This document shows, piece by piece, positions 42,963-51,642 of a stretch of 64,000 nucleotides of DNA. The notes below the pieces were generated by a model. The model was not told the DNA's origin. It was given only the letters and a program-made list of their open reading frames with translations, and ran no database searches. The stretch is from Bacillus sp. FJAT-25509 (lineage in GTDB: Bacteria; Bacillota; Bacilli; Bacillales; Bacillaceae_G), in assembly GCF_001420605.1 (NCBI RefSeq), contig NZ_LJIZ01000016.1, positions 372,001 through 436,000 on the forward strand, given 5' to 3'. Position numbers and translations under genes: made by a program. The stretch's first letter is position 1. Every line of letters begins with the position of its first letter.

Positions 42963-43637
42963 CTACCTTCCCTTTCCTACTAAATCAGTACCTATTCTTA
43001 TGAATGTAGCACCTTCTTCTATTGCTATCTCAAAATCATTAGACATCCCCATTGATAATTCAGAACATGGAATATTTGCAATATGTAGATCTTTTACTTT
43101 TTCTTGTAATTCCTTTAATCCTTTGAAACTATTTCGGATCATCTTTGCATCCTCTGTAAATGGTGCCATCGTCATTAATCCAACAACTTGTACTTTATCA
43201 AATTCTGAAAGCTGTCTAGCAAATTCGACTACATCATTTGGGCTTATGCCATGCTTTGAATCTTCTCCAGATACATTGACTTGTAGGAAGCACTTTAATG
43301 GTTCAGTTGCTCTTTTTTGTATCTCTTCTGCTAAAGATAGTCGATCTAAAGAGTGTAAGTAATCTATTCTATGAATGACGTCTTTTACTTTTCTAGTTTG
43401 AAGTGAACCAATAAAATGCCAAACAACATCATTTTGGATGTGATCTTGTTTTTCCTTTAGACCTTCAAAACGGTTTTCGCCAAATTGTTGTATACCTTCA
43501 GCTAAAACTTCTTTTGCCACTTCTGTTGAAACTTGTTTAGTAACAGCTATTAAAGTGACTTCATCATTTCGATTTGCTCTTACTTTGGCTGCATTAATTT
43601 GTTCACTAATACGTTCATAATTTTGTTTGACTGTCAT
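42963..43637 (-). CDS. ylmE: PLP homeostasis protein (YggS/PROSC family)
   Basis: 224-aa pyridoxal-phosphate-binding protein that buffers PLP and affects amino-acid balance; the fold is an alanine-racemase-like TIM barrel. The PLP Lys lies in [18 protein letters not shown] near residue 34, and the phosphate-binding end reads [20 protein letters not shown] with RIGT. The ATG at 43637 has GGAGG 9 bases upstream; an earlier start would run into the ylmD gene. Confidence 0.95.
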   Translation of the reverse strand: MTVKQNYERISEQINAAKVRANRNDEVTLIAVTKQVSTEVAKEVLAEGIQQFGENRFEGLKEKQDHIQNDVVWHFIGSLQTRKVKDVIHRIDYLHSLDRLSLAEEIQKRATEPLKCFLQVNVSGEDSKHGISPNDVVEFARQLSEFDKVQVVGLMTMAPFTEDAKMIRNSFKGLKELQEKVKDLHIANIPCSELSMGMSNDFEIAIEEGATFIRIGTDLVGKGR

Positions 43638-43641
43638 GATG

Positions 43642-44466
43642 CTAATTCCTCCAACCAATATAACTCATCATTCTTCCTGTTTTTCCGCCATCTCTACGGT
43701 GAGAAAAAAATACGTCCGGGTTACAACTTGTACAATAATTTGTCATTATTATATTTTCTTCACTAATACCCGATTTAATGAGTAATTGTTTGTTTGCTTC
43801 TTTTAAATTCAATTTGAATTTCCCGTTATGTAAAGTGGTTAAAATATTATTAGGTATTTTGTGTTCAAAAGCATCATTTAATTTATTCATCACAAAATCA
43901 TCCACTTCATAACAACAATCACCAATGGATGGCCCGATTGCAACTTGGATATTTTTTAGTTGTAAGTTTTCTTCTGTAATCCATTTTTCGATTAGACGTC
44001 CGCCAATGTTTTGAACAGTACCTTTCCAACCTGCATGAGCTAAACCAATAAATTTACTTGTTGGTTCAAGGAAATACAATGGAACACAATCTGCATAACA
44101 AGAAGTTAATAATATATCTTCCTCATTCGTATAAAAACCATCTGTTGTCTCGATGCTACTTCCATAATCAATAACACCTTTGCCACAATCTTTTTTCGTT
44201 ACTTTCACGACATTATTCCCATGAACTTGTTCTGAACAAACCCATTTCGTTTTTGAAAACTCTAGTTTACTCGCAAGGAGTTCTCTATTTTCTACTACAA
44301 TATCCTTCGAGTCATTTACATGTAATCCAAGATTAAAAGAAGTGAAACAACCTTGGCTAACTCCATCATTTTTTGTTGTAAATCCAGCAACTAAATGTTT
44401 GTATGAGTCTTCCCAAGGTTGAATCATAAAAGTACTTTCAGTCGATTGAATGAAACTCTCTTTCAT
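43642..44466 (-). CDS. ylmD: Peptidoglycan editing factor PgeF (laccase-domain, YlmD/YfiH family)
   Basis: 274 aa. The conserved metal and active-site motifs include EQVHGNNV, TSCYADCVPLYF, LAHAGWKGTVQNIGGRL and CTSCNPDVFFSHRRDGG. E. coli YfiH keeps L-Ala rather than L-Ser at the first position of the peptide stem; other homologues act on purine nucleosides. Location in the division cluster fits a wall role. It starts ylmDE-sepF-ylmG. Confidence 0.93.
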   Translation of the reverse strand: MKESFIQSTESTFMIQPWEDSYKHLVAGFTTKNDGVSQGCFTSFNLGLHVNDSKDIVVENRELLASKLEFSKTKWVCSEQVHGNNVVKVTKKDCGKGVIDYGSSIETTDGFYTNEEDILLTSCYADCVPLYFLEPTSKFIGLAHAGWKGTVQNIGGRLIEKWITEENLQLKNIQVAIGPSIGDCCYEVDDFVMNKLNDAFEHKIPNNILTTLHNGKFKLNLKEANKQLLIKSGISEENIIMTNYCTSCNPDVFFSHRRDGGKTGRMMSYIGWRN

Positions 44467-44686
44467 ATTTATAAGACCTCACAGAAAACTAATTTAGTAA
44501 ATATATGTAAACCAGTTGATGGTTTCCTATATTTTACCATAGATTTCACATTTTTGATTATTTTTGACAAAACACAATTATTTTTTTCACTTTCGAAAGT
44601 ATAAATTAGTTTCAAGGAATCCTTCTCGACATGGTTGCATTCTATTAATAGAGTATAAGTACAACGACGCCTTTGACTTCGCCTAA

Positions 44687-44710
44687 AAAGCTCGTCAGTC
44701 AGCGAGTTTT
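44687..44710 (-). terminator. Possible terminator of ylmC
   Basis: AAACTCG and CGAGCTT pair around a loop on the minus strand, followed by TTTTAGGC; short stem, moderate confidence. Confidence 0.5.
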
Positions 44711-44712
44711 CA

Positions 44713-44994
44713 TTATGTGAATTTTACTGGACTTGCTTGATTTTCATCCAAATCCACAGATGAACGATATTTTACCAAAATAACATCTTCGCCTATTTTC
44801 ACAATATCATTCCAATAAATTGTCATTTCCTCTTCTTTACTAAAAAAATTCAAACCTTTCCCGGGCTTTGTTAAAATAATCGAAGTGATTTTTCCGTTTG
44901 ATTGATCAATATCTAAATCAACAATATTTCCTAATTTCTTTCCATCAGCAACATTTACAACATCTTTAACTTGAAAATCTGAAATTCTGGCCAT
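44713..44994 (-). CDS. ylmC: PRC-barrel domain protein YlmC/YmxH
   Basis: 93 aa containing one PRC-barrel: MARISDFQVKDVVNVADGKK followed by LGNIVDLDIDQSNGKI. Homologues are YlmC/YmxH; some are expressed in sporulation. Function is not defined. It is a single unit between sigG and the ylmD cluster, as in B. subtilis, where sigG-ylmA-ylmC-ylmD is the order; ylmA is missing here. Confidence 0.88.
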   Translation of the reverse strand: MARISDFQVKDVVNVADGKKLGNIVDLDIDQSNGKITSIILTKPGKGLNFFSKEEEMTIYWNDIVKIGEDVILVKYRSSVDLDENQASPVKFT

Positions 44995-45063
44995 TTAACT
45001 TCACCATCCTTTTTATAAAATATATGAAGTAAGGGCCAAACATCATGATAAAATTCAAATAAA

Positions 45064-45111
45064 AATGTGTTAGACAATGTTGTTCGATGTTCATCCATTG
45101 TCTAACACATT
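45064..45111 (-). terminator. Terminator of sigG, displaced by a repeat
   Basis: AATGTGTTAGACAATG and CATTGTCTAACACATT form a perfect 16-bp stem around a 16-base loop; minus-strand T tail TTTTTATTTG. It lies about 245 bases after the sigG stop. Confidence 0.8.
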
Positions 45112-45239
45112 AATATCGTATTTTCATTCTTCCAGTTTAACTATTTTGTAGTTATTGGATTATTTAGTTTTTGATTTTGTTTGTTTATAAATTTCATTCA
45201 TTATAATTTGGAATTCATTATACAGGAATTGAAGCTCTA

Positions 45240-45357
45240 ACTGAGGCTCCTAGCTCCTCGAGGTCATAAGTCAAAGCCCGATGAAAGTAAAAAGCAACTT
45301 TCCTCGGTCTTTGCCTTATGCTTGTCGGAGCTTAACAGTCGCCTCCGCTTTTCTCTA
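45240..45357. repeat. Bacillaceae dispersed repeat between sigG and its terminator
   Basis: Minus strand starts at the sigG stop: AGCGGAGGCGACTGTTAAGC, then TCCGACAAGCATAAGGCAAAG, with arms GAAAGTTGCTTTTT / TACTTTC and ends TGACCTCGAGGAGC TAGGAGCC. Motifs AAGCGGAGGCGAC, GCTCCGACAAGCATAAGG, CTTATGACCTCGAGGAGCT are, from memory, shared by copies in many Bacillus genomes. Between 45112 and 45239 I see only AT-rich sequence. Confidence 0.75.
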
Positions 45358-46134
45358 GCCCTGTATATTTTTGTTCATTTGTTTTATTGCTGATTTTTCT
45401 AGTCTTGATACTTGTGCTTGGGAGATTCCGATTTCTTCGGCAACTTCCATTTGTGTTTTTCCTTGGAAAAATCGTTTGCTTATGATCATTTTTTCTCGGT
45501 CGTTTAATCGTTTCATTCCTTCGCGTAGTGCTAGTTCTTCAACCCATTGCTCGTCCTTATTTTTATCATCACTTAGCTGATCCATTACAAAAATTGGATC
45601 TCCGCCATCATTATATATCGGTTCAAATAACGAAACTGGGTCTTGAATTGCATCTAATGCAAAGACGATTTCTTCATGTGTTACGCCTAATACTTCTGCG
45701 ATTTGAACAGGAGTTGGTTCTTTTGAATTCTCTGCTAATAATCGCTCTCTAACTTGTAATGCTTTATAAGCAATGTCTCTTAATGATCTAGACACTCTTA
45801 TTGGGTTATTATCTCTTAAATATCTTCTTATTTCACCAATAATCATAGGTACAGCATACGTCGAAAATTTTACATTTTGGCTTAAATCAAAATTATCAAT
45901 AGACTTCATAAGGCCTATGCAGCCTACTTGAAATAAGTCATCCACAAATTCTCCGCGATTATTAAAACGCTGAATAACACTTAGGACAAGTCGCAAATTT
46001 CCATTTACGATTGTTTCTCTTGCGCTTCGATCACCGCTTTGCATTGCATGAAATAACTTACGCATCTCATCATTCTTTAAAACTGGAAGCTTTGATGTAT
46101 CTACACCGCATATTTCTACTTTGTTTCGTGTCAT
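45355..46134 (-). CDS. sigG: RNA polymerase sigma factor SigG (late forespore)
   Basis: 259-aa sigma-70 family factor directing late forespore genes. Region 2 includes FNNRGEFVDDLFQVGCIGLM and LSQNVKFSTYAVPMIIGEIR; region 4 HTH is KTQMEVAEEIGISQAQVSRL near the C-terminus. The N-terminus MTRNKVEICGVDTSKLPVLK is diagnostic of SigG. It has a SigF-like promoter upstream and follows sigE, as in Bacillus. Confidence 0.96.
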   Translation of the reverse strand: MTRNKVEICGVDTSKLPVLKNDEMRKLFHAMQSGDRSARETIVNGNLRLVLSVIQRFNNRGEFVDDLFQVGCIGLMKSIDNFDLSQNVKFSTYAVPMIIGEIRRYLRDNNPIRVSRSLRDIAYKALQVRERLLAENSKEPTPVQIAEVLGVTHEEIVFALDAIQDPVSLFEPIYNDGGDPIFVMDQLSDDKNKDEQWVEELALREGMKRLNDREKMIISKRFFQGKTQMEVAEEIGISQAQVSRLEKSAIKQMNKNIQG

Positions 46135-46171
46135 GATGTTCCCTCCTACTTGGAGTTGCTGTACTATAGGT

Positions 46172-46200
46172 AAGTATCTCCTTCGGTGGAAAATTTATGC
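46172..46200 (-). promoter_or_regulatory. Putative SigF-type promoter of sigG
   Basis: Minus strand GCATA (46200-46196), 14 bases, GGAGATACTT (46181-46172). Both match SigF consensus elements (GYWTA, GGNRANANTW), though the spacer is slightly short. B. subtilis sigG is SigF-driven, so the position makes sense. Confidence 0.65.
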
Positions 46201-46353
46201 ACAAAATAAAATATACAAAAATAATAAATTCCGGATTAAAAAAGCCTAACAAATAGAGAAAAAACAAGTATTTTTTTATAAAATTAATGAAAATTAACAG
46301 GTAGGTCTTATGAAAATATTTTTAAATATTATGTGGATATCCTTTATACATAG

Positions 46354-46395
46354 AAAAAACCGATTAGTATTTGAAAAAATCAAATCTAATCGGTT
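46354..46395 (-). terminator. Terminator of sigE
   Basis: AACCGATTAGATTTGA and TCAAATACTAATCGGTT form a long stem on the minus strand with T6 after it, separating sigE from sigG. Confidence 0.9.
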
Positions 46396-46403
46396 CTTAT
46401 ATT

Positions 46404-47123
46404 TTAAACCATTTTATTAAACTCTTTTCGAAGTCTTTTAATAATACGTTTTTCTAATCGGGATATATATGATTGCGATATTCCAAGCATATCCGCTACG
46501 TCTTTTTGAGTTTTTTCTTCAGTTCCATCTAGTCCAAATCGTAGTTCCATTATTTGCTTTTCACGATCGTTCAGTTGATCTAATGCCTTTGTTAATAATG
46601 ATTTATCGACATTGGCTTCCAAGTCCTTCGTAATGATATCGTCTTCTGTTCCTAATACATCAGAAAGTAATAATTCATTACCATCCCAATCAATATTTAA
46701 TGGTTCATCGAATGATACTTCAGAACGGTTTTTATTATTTCTACGTAAATGCATTAGTATTTCATTTTCAATACATCTTGAAGCATAAGTAGCCAATTTA
46801 ATTTTCTTTTCCGGATTAAAGGTATTAACGGCTTTTATCAATCCGATTGTACCAATGCTAATCAGATCTTCAATATTAATCCCCGTATTTTCAAACTTTC
46901 TAGCGATATAAACTACTAATCGTAGATTTCTCTCAATTAATAGCGATCTAGCACCTAAATCTCCATTTGGTAGTTTCTGTAAAAGCTTTTCTTCTTCTTC
47001 CCTTGTCAAAGGAGGCGGTAATGCTTCACTTCCCCCAATGTAGTATACTTCATCGGCTTTCAAACCAAGCTTTACTAATAGCTTATACAAACCTAACTTT
47101 AGTTTTAAGAAAAATCGATTCAT
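46404..47123 (-). CDS. sigE: RNA polymerase sigma factor SigE (mother cell, pro-form)
   Basis: 239 aa. The first ~28 residues, [20 protein letters not shown] and LKADEVYY, form the hydrophobic pro-sequence that SpoIIGA cleaves before SigE becomes active in the mother cell. Region 2 has [20 protein letters not shown] and [20 protein letters not shown]; region 4 HTH is [20 protein letters not shown]. It starts 10 bases after spoIIGA ends, so the protease and its substrate are co-expressed. Confidence 0.97.
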   Translation of the reverse strand: MNRFFLKLKLGLYKLLVKLGLKADEVYYIGGSEALPPPLTREEEEKLLQKLPNGDLGARSLLIERNLRLVVYIARKFENTGINIEDLISIGTIGLIKAVNTFNPEKKIKLATYASRCIENEILMHLRRNNKNRSEVSFDEPLNIDWDGNELLLSDVLGTEDDIITKDLEANVDKSLLTKALDQLNDREKQIMELRFGLDGTEEKTQKDVADMLGISQSYISRLEKRIIKRLRKEFNKMV

Positions 47124-47133
47124 TTTCTACCTC

Positions 47134-48042
47134 CTATGCAATTTCATTAATTGTTCCCTGCATCATTTTTGGATGAAGGATACATTCATATAAATTGTCT
47201 GAAGACAAAGTAACATGACTCAATCCAACTAAAACCGAACTCGATGAATACCATTTCCCATTAATTTTTAATTTAACTACAGTAGGTTTTATTGCGACGA
47301 GGAATTGATTACTTTGACCAATACTTTTATAAGGTATATACGTTCCTTGAAAAAAACTTAAGACATCGAGTGCTTCAGTATTATGTAATGTATTTTCTGA
47401 GTCCCTTACTAACTTTACTAGTTCTATTGGTAATCCATAGTCACTAGTGGAACAATCTAAAATAATGACTGGTTTCCTAGAAAGAGGCTCATGAAGTGAG
47501 TTACCACTATCCATTAATCCTCTAATTTTAATCGAAGTGTTTCGCCACACAATTTCCATTTCGTACATTTCATCCAATTTCCATTTTGTAAACGAAATCT
47601 GATTGATCGATTTTCTAGCGTAAAATATAACGATTGGTAGCATTCCAATAACAAAATACCAGCTAACAGGGTCCCCATAAAAGGATGATTTCGTTAAATT
47701 TGATTCATTCGTAGCAAATAAATAATGTAAGCCTAGTAATGCCCCACCTAAAACGAATGTTGAAAAATAGAAGATACTTAATAGCTGTAAAAAAGTGATA
47801 ATCCGTTGACGTCCAAATGCAAAAAATACGATGAAAAACGATAATAATATTTTCATAAAGGGTGAGCCAACAACATATGCATAAGGAGTAAACGTCATTA
47901 AAACAACGATTGAACCTAATAATGCCCCTAACAATGACCGCAAAATAGATACATTTCTTTTTAGAATTAAGCCTGTCAACTGAATAATCAAGAAGTCCAT
48001 TAACAAGTTTAATAACCAAACAAGATCGCCATATATCACCAA
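47134..48042 (-). CDS. spoIIGA: Sigma-E processing aspartic protease SpoIIGA
   Basis: 302-aa membrane protease that activates pro-SigE on a signal from SpoIIR. The N-terminal half has five hydrophobic helices (DLVWLLNLLMDFLIIQLTGL, LLGALLGSIVVLMTF and others); the soluble half has the catalytic motif IRGLMDSGNSLHEPL with Asp near residue 174. It is followed by sigE. Its promoter has Spo0A-type boxes. Confidence 0.95.
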   Translation of the reverse strand: MVIYGDLVWLLNLLMDFLIIQLTGLILKRNVSILRSLLGALLGSIVVLMTFTPYAYVVGSPFMKILLSFFIVFFAFGRQRIITFLQLLSIFYFSTFVLGGALLGLHYLFATNESNLTKSSFYGDPVSWYFVIGMLPIVIFYARKSINQISFTKWKLDEMYEMEIVWRNTSIKIRGLMDSGNSLHEPLSRKPVIILDCSTSDYGLPIELVKLVRDSENTLHNTEALDVLSFFQGTYIPYKSIGQSNQFLVAIKPTVVKLKINGKWYSSSSVLVGLSHVTLSSDNLYECILHPKMMQGTINEIA

Positions 48043-48082
48043 TTTTGTTCGCCATCCTCTATAGAATATTCATTTATATGTA

Positions 48083-48162
48083 AGTATAGGATGAGCACGG
48101 TAAGAAGTCTGTCAAAAAAAGGTATCTTTATTGAAGAGTTTTTCGACAATACATTTTCGAAA
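48083..48162 (-). promoter_or_regulatory. spoIIG promoter with 21-base spacer and 0A boxes
   Basis: TTGACA (48115-48110) and TATACT (48088-48083) on the minus strand are 21 bases apart. TGTCGAA (48148-48142) is a perfect 0A box; TTTCGAA (48162-48156) is a one-mismatch box. The B. subtilis spoIIG promoter is known for an overlong spacer and Spo0A-P dependence, so this looks like its conserved equivalent. Confidence 0.8.
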
Positions 48163-48183
48163 TATGGATTGGACAGGTCAATA

Positions 48184-48216
48184 TTTAATAGAAAACTTCC
48201 TTTTGTTTCTATTAAA
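48184..48216. repeat. Perfect 11-bp inverted repeat upstream of the methyltransferase
   Basis: TTTAATAGAAA (48184-48194), 11 bases, TTTCTATTAAA (48206-48216). No T tail follows on either strand, so an operator or RNA hairpin is likelier than a terminator. Confidence 0.6.
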
Positions 48217-48239
48217 TCCGTCTAATAAGGAGTGAGGAT

Positions 48240-48908
48240 TTGGATAACTGGATATTTCATTCACCCATTTTTGAGTTTGACGGAACTAAACCAACAATAA
48301 GACAACACTCTGCCTGGAAAGGTCACGCTAAATTTGCTTATGATTTAGTTCAATTCGTGAAACCAAAAAAAATTGTAGAATTAGGTACTCACTTTGGCTT
48401 TTCTTTTTTTTGTTTTTGTCAAAGTGTGAAAGATCATAATCTGTCATGTGAATGTTTTGCAGTTGATACTTGGCAAGGTGATCTGCATAGTGGATTGTAT
48501 AGTAATGAAGTTTTTGATACGGTACGAGAAGTTGTTCAAAAACATTATCAAAAAGAAGCTAAAATGTTACGCAATTCTTTTGACGAAGCTATTAAGAATT
48601 TCGAAGATCATACGATCGACATACTTCATATTGATGGATTTCATACTTTTGAAGCTGTGCTACATGATTACACTACTTGGCTACCAAAAGTATCAAAAGA
48701 AGGAATTGTTTTAATCCATGATACTGAAGTAAGAATACAAGACTTTGGCGTTTATAAATTTTGGGAAGGCATTAAACAACAACTCCCATCTTTTGAATTT
48801 ACTCACTCACATGGGTTAGGTGTATTATTCCCTAAAGGCTGTAACGAAAAGTTCAAGAGTGTTTTCAGTGATCTAGCTAATTTACAAAATCACTATTCGA
48901 AAGAATGA
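48240..48908 (+). CDS. Class I SAM-dependent methyltransferase
   Basis: 222 aa. The SAM motif I reads IVELGTHFGFSFFCF near residue 46; the acidic motif II CFAVDTWQGDLHSG follows, and the post-motif IDILHIDGFHTFEAVLHDY is the Methyltransf_24 pattern. The start is TTG with AAGGAG 7 bases upstream. Proteins of this type often methylate sugars or glycan precursors; the substrate is not known here. It lies alone on the plus strand between ftsZ and spoIIGA, where B. subtilis has bpr. Confidence 0.82.
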   Translation: MDNWIFHSPIFEFDGTKPTIRQHSAWKGHAKFAYDLVQFVKPKKIVELGTHFGFSFFCFCQSVKDHNLSCECFAVDTWQGDLHSGLYSNEVFDTVREVVQKHYQKEAKMLRNSFDEAIKNFEDHTIDILHIDGFHTFEAVLHDYTTWLPKVSKEGIVLIHDTEVRIQDFGVYKFWEGIKQQLPSFEFTHSHGLGVLFPKGCNEKFKSVFSDLANLQNHYSKE

Positions 48909-48910
48909 AA

Positions 48911-48947
48911 AAAACCAAGATAAGAGATTCTCTTATCTTGGTTTTTT
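48911..48947. terminator. Bidirectional terminator between the methyltransferase and ftsZ
   Basis: AAAAACCAAGATAAGAG pairs perfectly with CTCTTATCTTGGTTTTT; T-rich on both strands, between converging genes. Confidence 0.93.
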
Positions 48948-48955
48948 TACATTTA

Positions 48956-50098
48956 TTAGCGTCTTTTACGATTACGTAAGAACGCCGGAATATCTAAGTC
49001 ATCAAGACTAGTTACATTTTTAGTCGTTTCTACAACCGGAACTTCTTCGCGAATTGGTTCGCGTTTAATAGTTGGTTGTGGTGTTTGAGTAGGTGTTGAA
49101 ATTGTTTGTCTTGCCATTGGTTTTGGAGTAGGTGGTGCTGTAATAACACCTTCAAATCCAGTCGCAATAACCGTTACAATAATTTCATCCTTTAAGTTTT
49201 CATTGATAACAGAACCGAAAATCATATTTACTTCTGCATCACATGCAGTCGATACGATATCTGCAGCTTCTTGAACTTCATATAAGCTTAAGTTAGTTCC
49301 ACCAGTGATATTCATAAGTACACCTTGCGCACCATTAATTGAAGTTTCTAATAATGGACTAGAAATAGCTTTTTTAGCTGCTTCAGCTGCACGGTTTTCT
49401 CCACCAGCAACACCAATACCCATTAATGCAGAACCTTTATTAGACATAATTGTCTTAACATCTGCAAAGTCAAGATTAATTAATCCCGGAACAGCGATTA
49501 AATCAGAAATACCTTGAACCCCTTGACGAAGTACATTATCTGCTTCGCGGAATGCTTCTAGCATTGGAGTATTACGATCAACGATTTCTAATAATCGGTC
49601 ATTAGGAATAACAATTAAAGTATCAACGCTTTCCTTCATTGCAGCGATTCCTGTTGCTGCTTGAGTTGAACGCTTTCTACCTTCAAATGTAAATGGACGA
49701 GTAACTACACCTACAGTTAATGCACCTAATTCTTTTGCTACTTGTGCAATTACTGGAGCTGCACCTGTTCCTGTACCGCCGCCCATTCCAGCAGTTACGA
49801 ATACCATGTCTGCTCCTTTAAGAGCTTCTTGTAATTGTTCTCTACTTTCTTCTGCTGCTTTTTTACCTACCTCTGGATTAGCTCCTGCCCCTAAACCACG
49901 AGTTAGTTTGCCACCGATTTGCATTTTAACTTCTGCTTTTGATAGATTAAGAGCTTGTGCATCAGTATTCACAGCAATAAAATCTACACCCTGTACTCCA
50001 TGTTCAATCATTCGGTTAACGGCATTATTTCCTCCGCCACCTACACCAATTACTTTTATCTTCGCTAATGCATCTACATTTGTATCAAAATCTAACAT
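48956..50098 (-). CDS. ftsZ: Cell division GTPase FtsZ
   Basis: 380-aa tubulin homologue that forms the Z ring. The GTP-binding signature is [15 protein letters not shown] near residue 105, with [19 protein letters not shown] at the N-terminus. The variable Pro/Thr-rich linker (about 315-360) precedes the conserved tail [15 protein letters not shown] that binds FtsA and SepF. It follows ftsA by 35 bases. Confidence 0.98.
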   Translation of the reverse strand: MLDFDTNVDALAKIKVIGVGGGGNNAVNRMIEHGVQGVDFIAVNTDAQALNLSKAEVKMQIGGKLTRGLGAGANPEVGKKAAEESREQLQEALKGADMVFVTAGMGGGTGTGAAPVIAQVAKELGALTVGVVTRPFTFEGRKRSTQAATGIAAMKESVDTLIVIPNDRLLEIVDRNTPMLEAFREADNVLRQGVQGISDLIAVPGLINLDFADVKTIMSNKGSALMGIGVAGGENRAAEAAKKAISSPLLETSINGAQGVLMNITGGTNLSLYEVQEAADIVSTACDAEVNMIFGSVINENLKDEIIVTVIATGFEGVITAPPTPKPMARQTISTPTQTPQPTIKREPIREEVPVVETTKNVTSLDDLDIPAFLRNRKRR

Positions 50099-50133
50099 GA
50101 TTGATCCCCCTACTATTCAAATTCATCACAAAT

Positions 50134-51420
50134 TTAATCCCATAAATATTTAAAAATGCTTTTAACTTTACTCATGACGCGCTCTTCATCCTGCTGTTTT
50201 GGTTTTGGTTTTGTATTTGAATTTGAAACAGCCACAGGTTTTCGTTCATTTGACTCGAATGCAATATTAGAGCTAAGTTTTTTTCCACGCATTTTTGATT
50301 TATAAAAAGCATACTTGATTAGACCTACACCAGTAATGTATTGAGGTTCTCTTACACCAATATAATCTGGTGTTGCAACCCTTACATTATTTTTAAATAC
50401 CCTTTGAGCTAAATCGATTACACCAGTCATTGTTACTGTACCACCAGTTAGAACAAATCCACCTGGCAAATTGCTGCCCCTCATTCTTACAAGCTCATTT
50501 TGAACCATAATGAAGATTTCTTCTAATCTAGCTTCAATAATATCGGAAATTTCTTGCTGACTGTATTGTTGATGTTGTTCACTACCCATTATTGGAACAC
50601 TTAATACTTCTTCAGGTAATGCAGTATCATAAAAAGCATGTCCAAATTTCACTTTAATTTTTTCTGCATCTTCTGTTGAAGTTTTCAGTCCAATTGATAT
50701 GTCTTTTGTAATATGGTCCCCTCCAACTGGTAGGACTGAAGTGGCCATAAGTACACCCTCTCTAAAAAGAGAAATTGTAGTTGAGCCTCCACCCATGTCA
50801 ACAAGTGCTACACCTAAGTTTTTTTCATCCTGCTTTAGTCCTATCGTACTTGCAGCCATAGGTTGTAGACAGATATCCGTTACTTCTAACCCCGCTCTTT
50901 CAACACAACGAAGTATATTATGTACTAGAGTTCTTGAACCAGTGATTAATGTACCTTCCATTTCCAATCGTACACCAATCATTCCTCTTGGGTCTTTTAC
51001 CTCAGAAAGGCCATCAACAATGTATTCATGTGGAACAACATCGATAATTTCTCTTTCCGGTGGTATAGAAATTACTTGAGCCTGATCCATTACCCTTAAA
51101 ACATCTTCATTGTCAATTTCTTTATTTTCTTTAGAAACTGCTACTACGCCGTTCGTACTAATCAATTGCACTTGATTCGCACTAACCCCTACAATTACTT
51201 TGTCAATATGAATGCCAACCATTCTTTCTGCTTGATCAATTGCTTTTTTGATTGATTTGACTGTTTCATCTATATCAACTATTGACCCACGTTTTAAGCC
51301 CGAAGATTTAACATTACCAACACCGATAATGTTAAGTGTGTCGTTAACTAGTTCTCCTATGATTACTTTAATTGTTGAAGTTCCAACGTCAAGACTCACA
51401 TAGATCTCATTGCTGTTCAT
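50134..51420 (-). CDS. ftsA: Cell division protein FtsA
   Basis: 428-aa actin-like ATPase that tethers FtsZ to the membrane. The phosphate-1 motif is VSLDVGTSTIKVIIGE and phosphate 2 is VALVDMGGGSTTISLF; the SHS2 1C subdomain lies between. A C-terminal amphipathic helix (VMSKVKSIFKYLWD) mediates membrane binding. It is first of the ftsA-ftsZ pair. The 222-base gap before it must hold the promoter. Confidence 0.97.
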   Translation of the reverse strand: MNSNEIYVSLDVGTSTIKVIIGELVNDTLNIIGVGNVKSSGLKRGSIVDIDETVKSIKKAIDQAERMVGIHIDKVIVGVSANQVQLISTNGVVAVSKENKEIDNEDVLRVMDQAQVISIPPEREIIDVVPHEYIVDGLSEVKDPRGMIGVRLEMEGTLITGSRTLVHNILRCVERAGLEVTDICLQPMAASTIGLKQDEKNLGVALVDMGGGSTTISLFREGVLMATSVLPVGGDHITKDISIGLKTSTEDAEKIKVKFGHAFYDTALPEEVLSVPIMGSEQHQQYSQQEISDIIEARLEEIFIMVQNELVRMRGSNLPGGFVLTGGTVTMTGVIDLAQRVFKNNVRVATPDYIGVREPQYITGVGLIKYAFYKSKMRGKKLSSNIAFESNERKPVAVSNSNTKPKPKQQDEERVMSKVKSIFKYLWD

Positions 51421-51642
51421 GATGGCACCTCCTTTTTCTCTATCTATTATAATCGAGCATCAATTCATTCTTAAATATCATATATGACAACTATTCAACA
51501 TTTACGGGGTTTTTCCTCTTTTTTTAAGTTTGATTTTTCATAATCTTTTTAATTTTTTTCAATATTTCTATTTAACTACTAGTCTACACTAACATGTAAA
51601 GTTAAAAAAGACTTGAAAGTACTGTTTACTAATGTATATCGG

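Noticed and set aside
42787-43362. 191-codon plus-strand frame opposite sepF and ylmE
   Set aside because: The Leu/Phe-rich start is the complement of the sepF glutamine repeats; the genes on the other strand are certain.
44467-44712. Possible small gene between ylmD and ylmC
   Set aside because: Only AT-rich sequence and a weak terminator; no start site with a reading frame of useful length.
47705-48055. 116-codon frame overlapping spoIIGA
   Set aside because: Alternate frame of spoIIGA with no own start signal.
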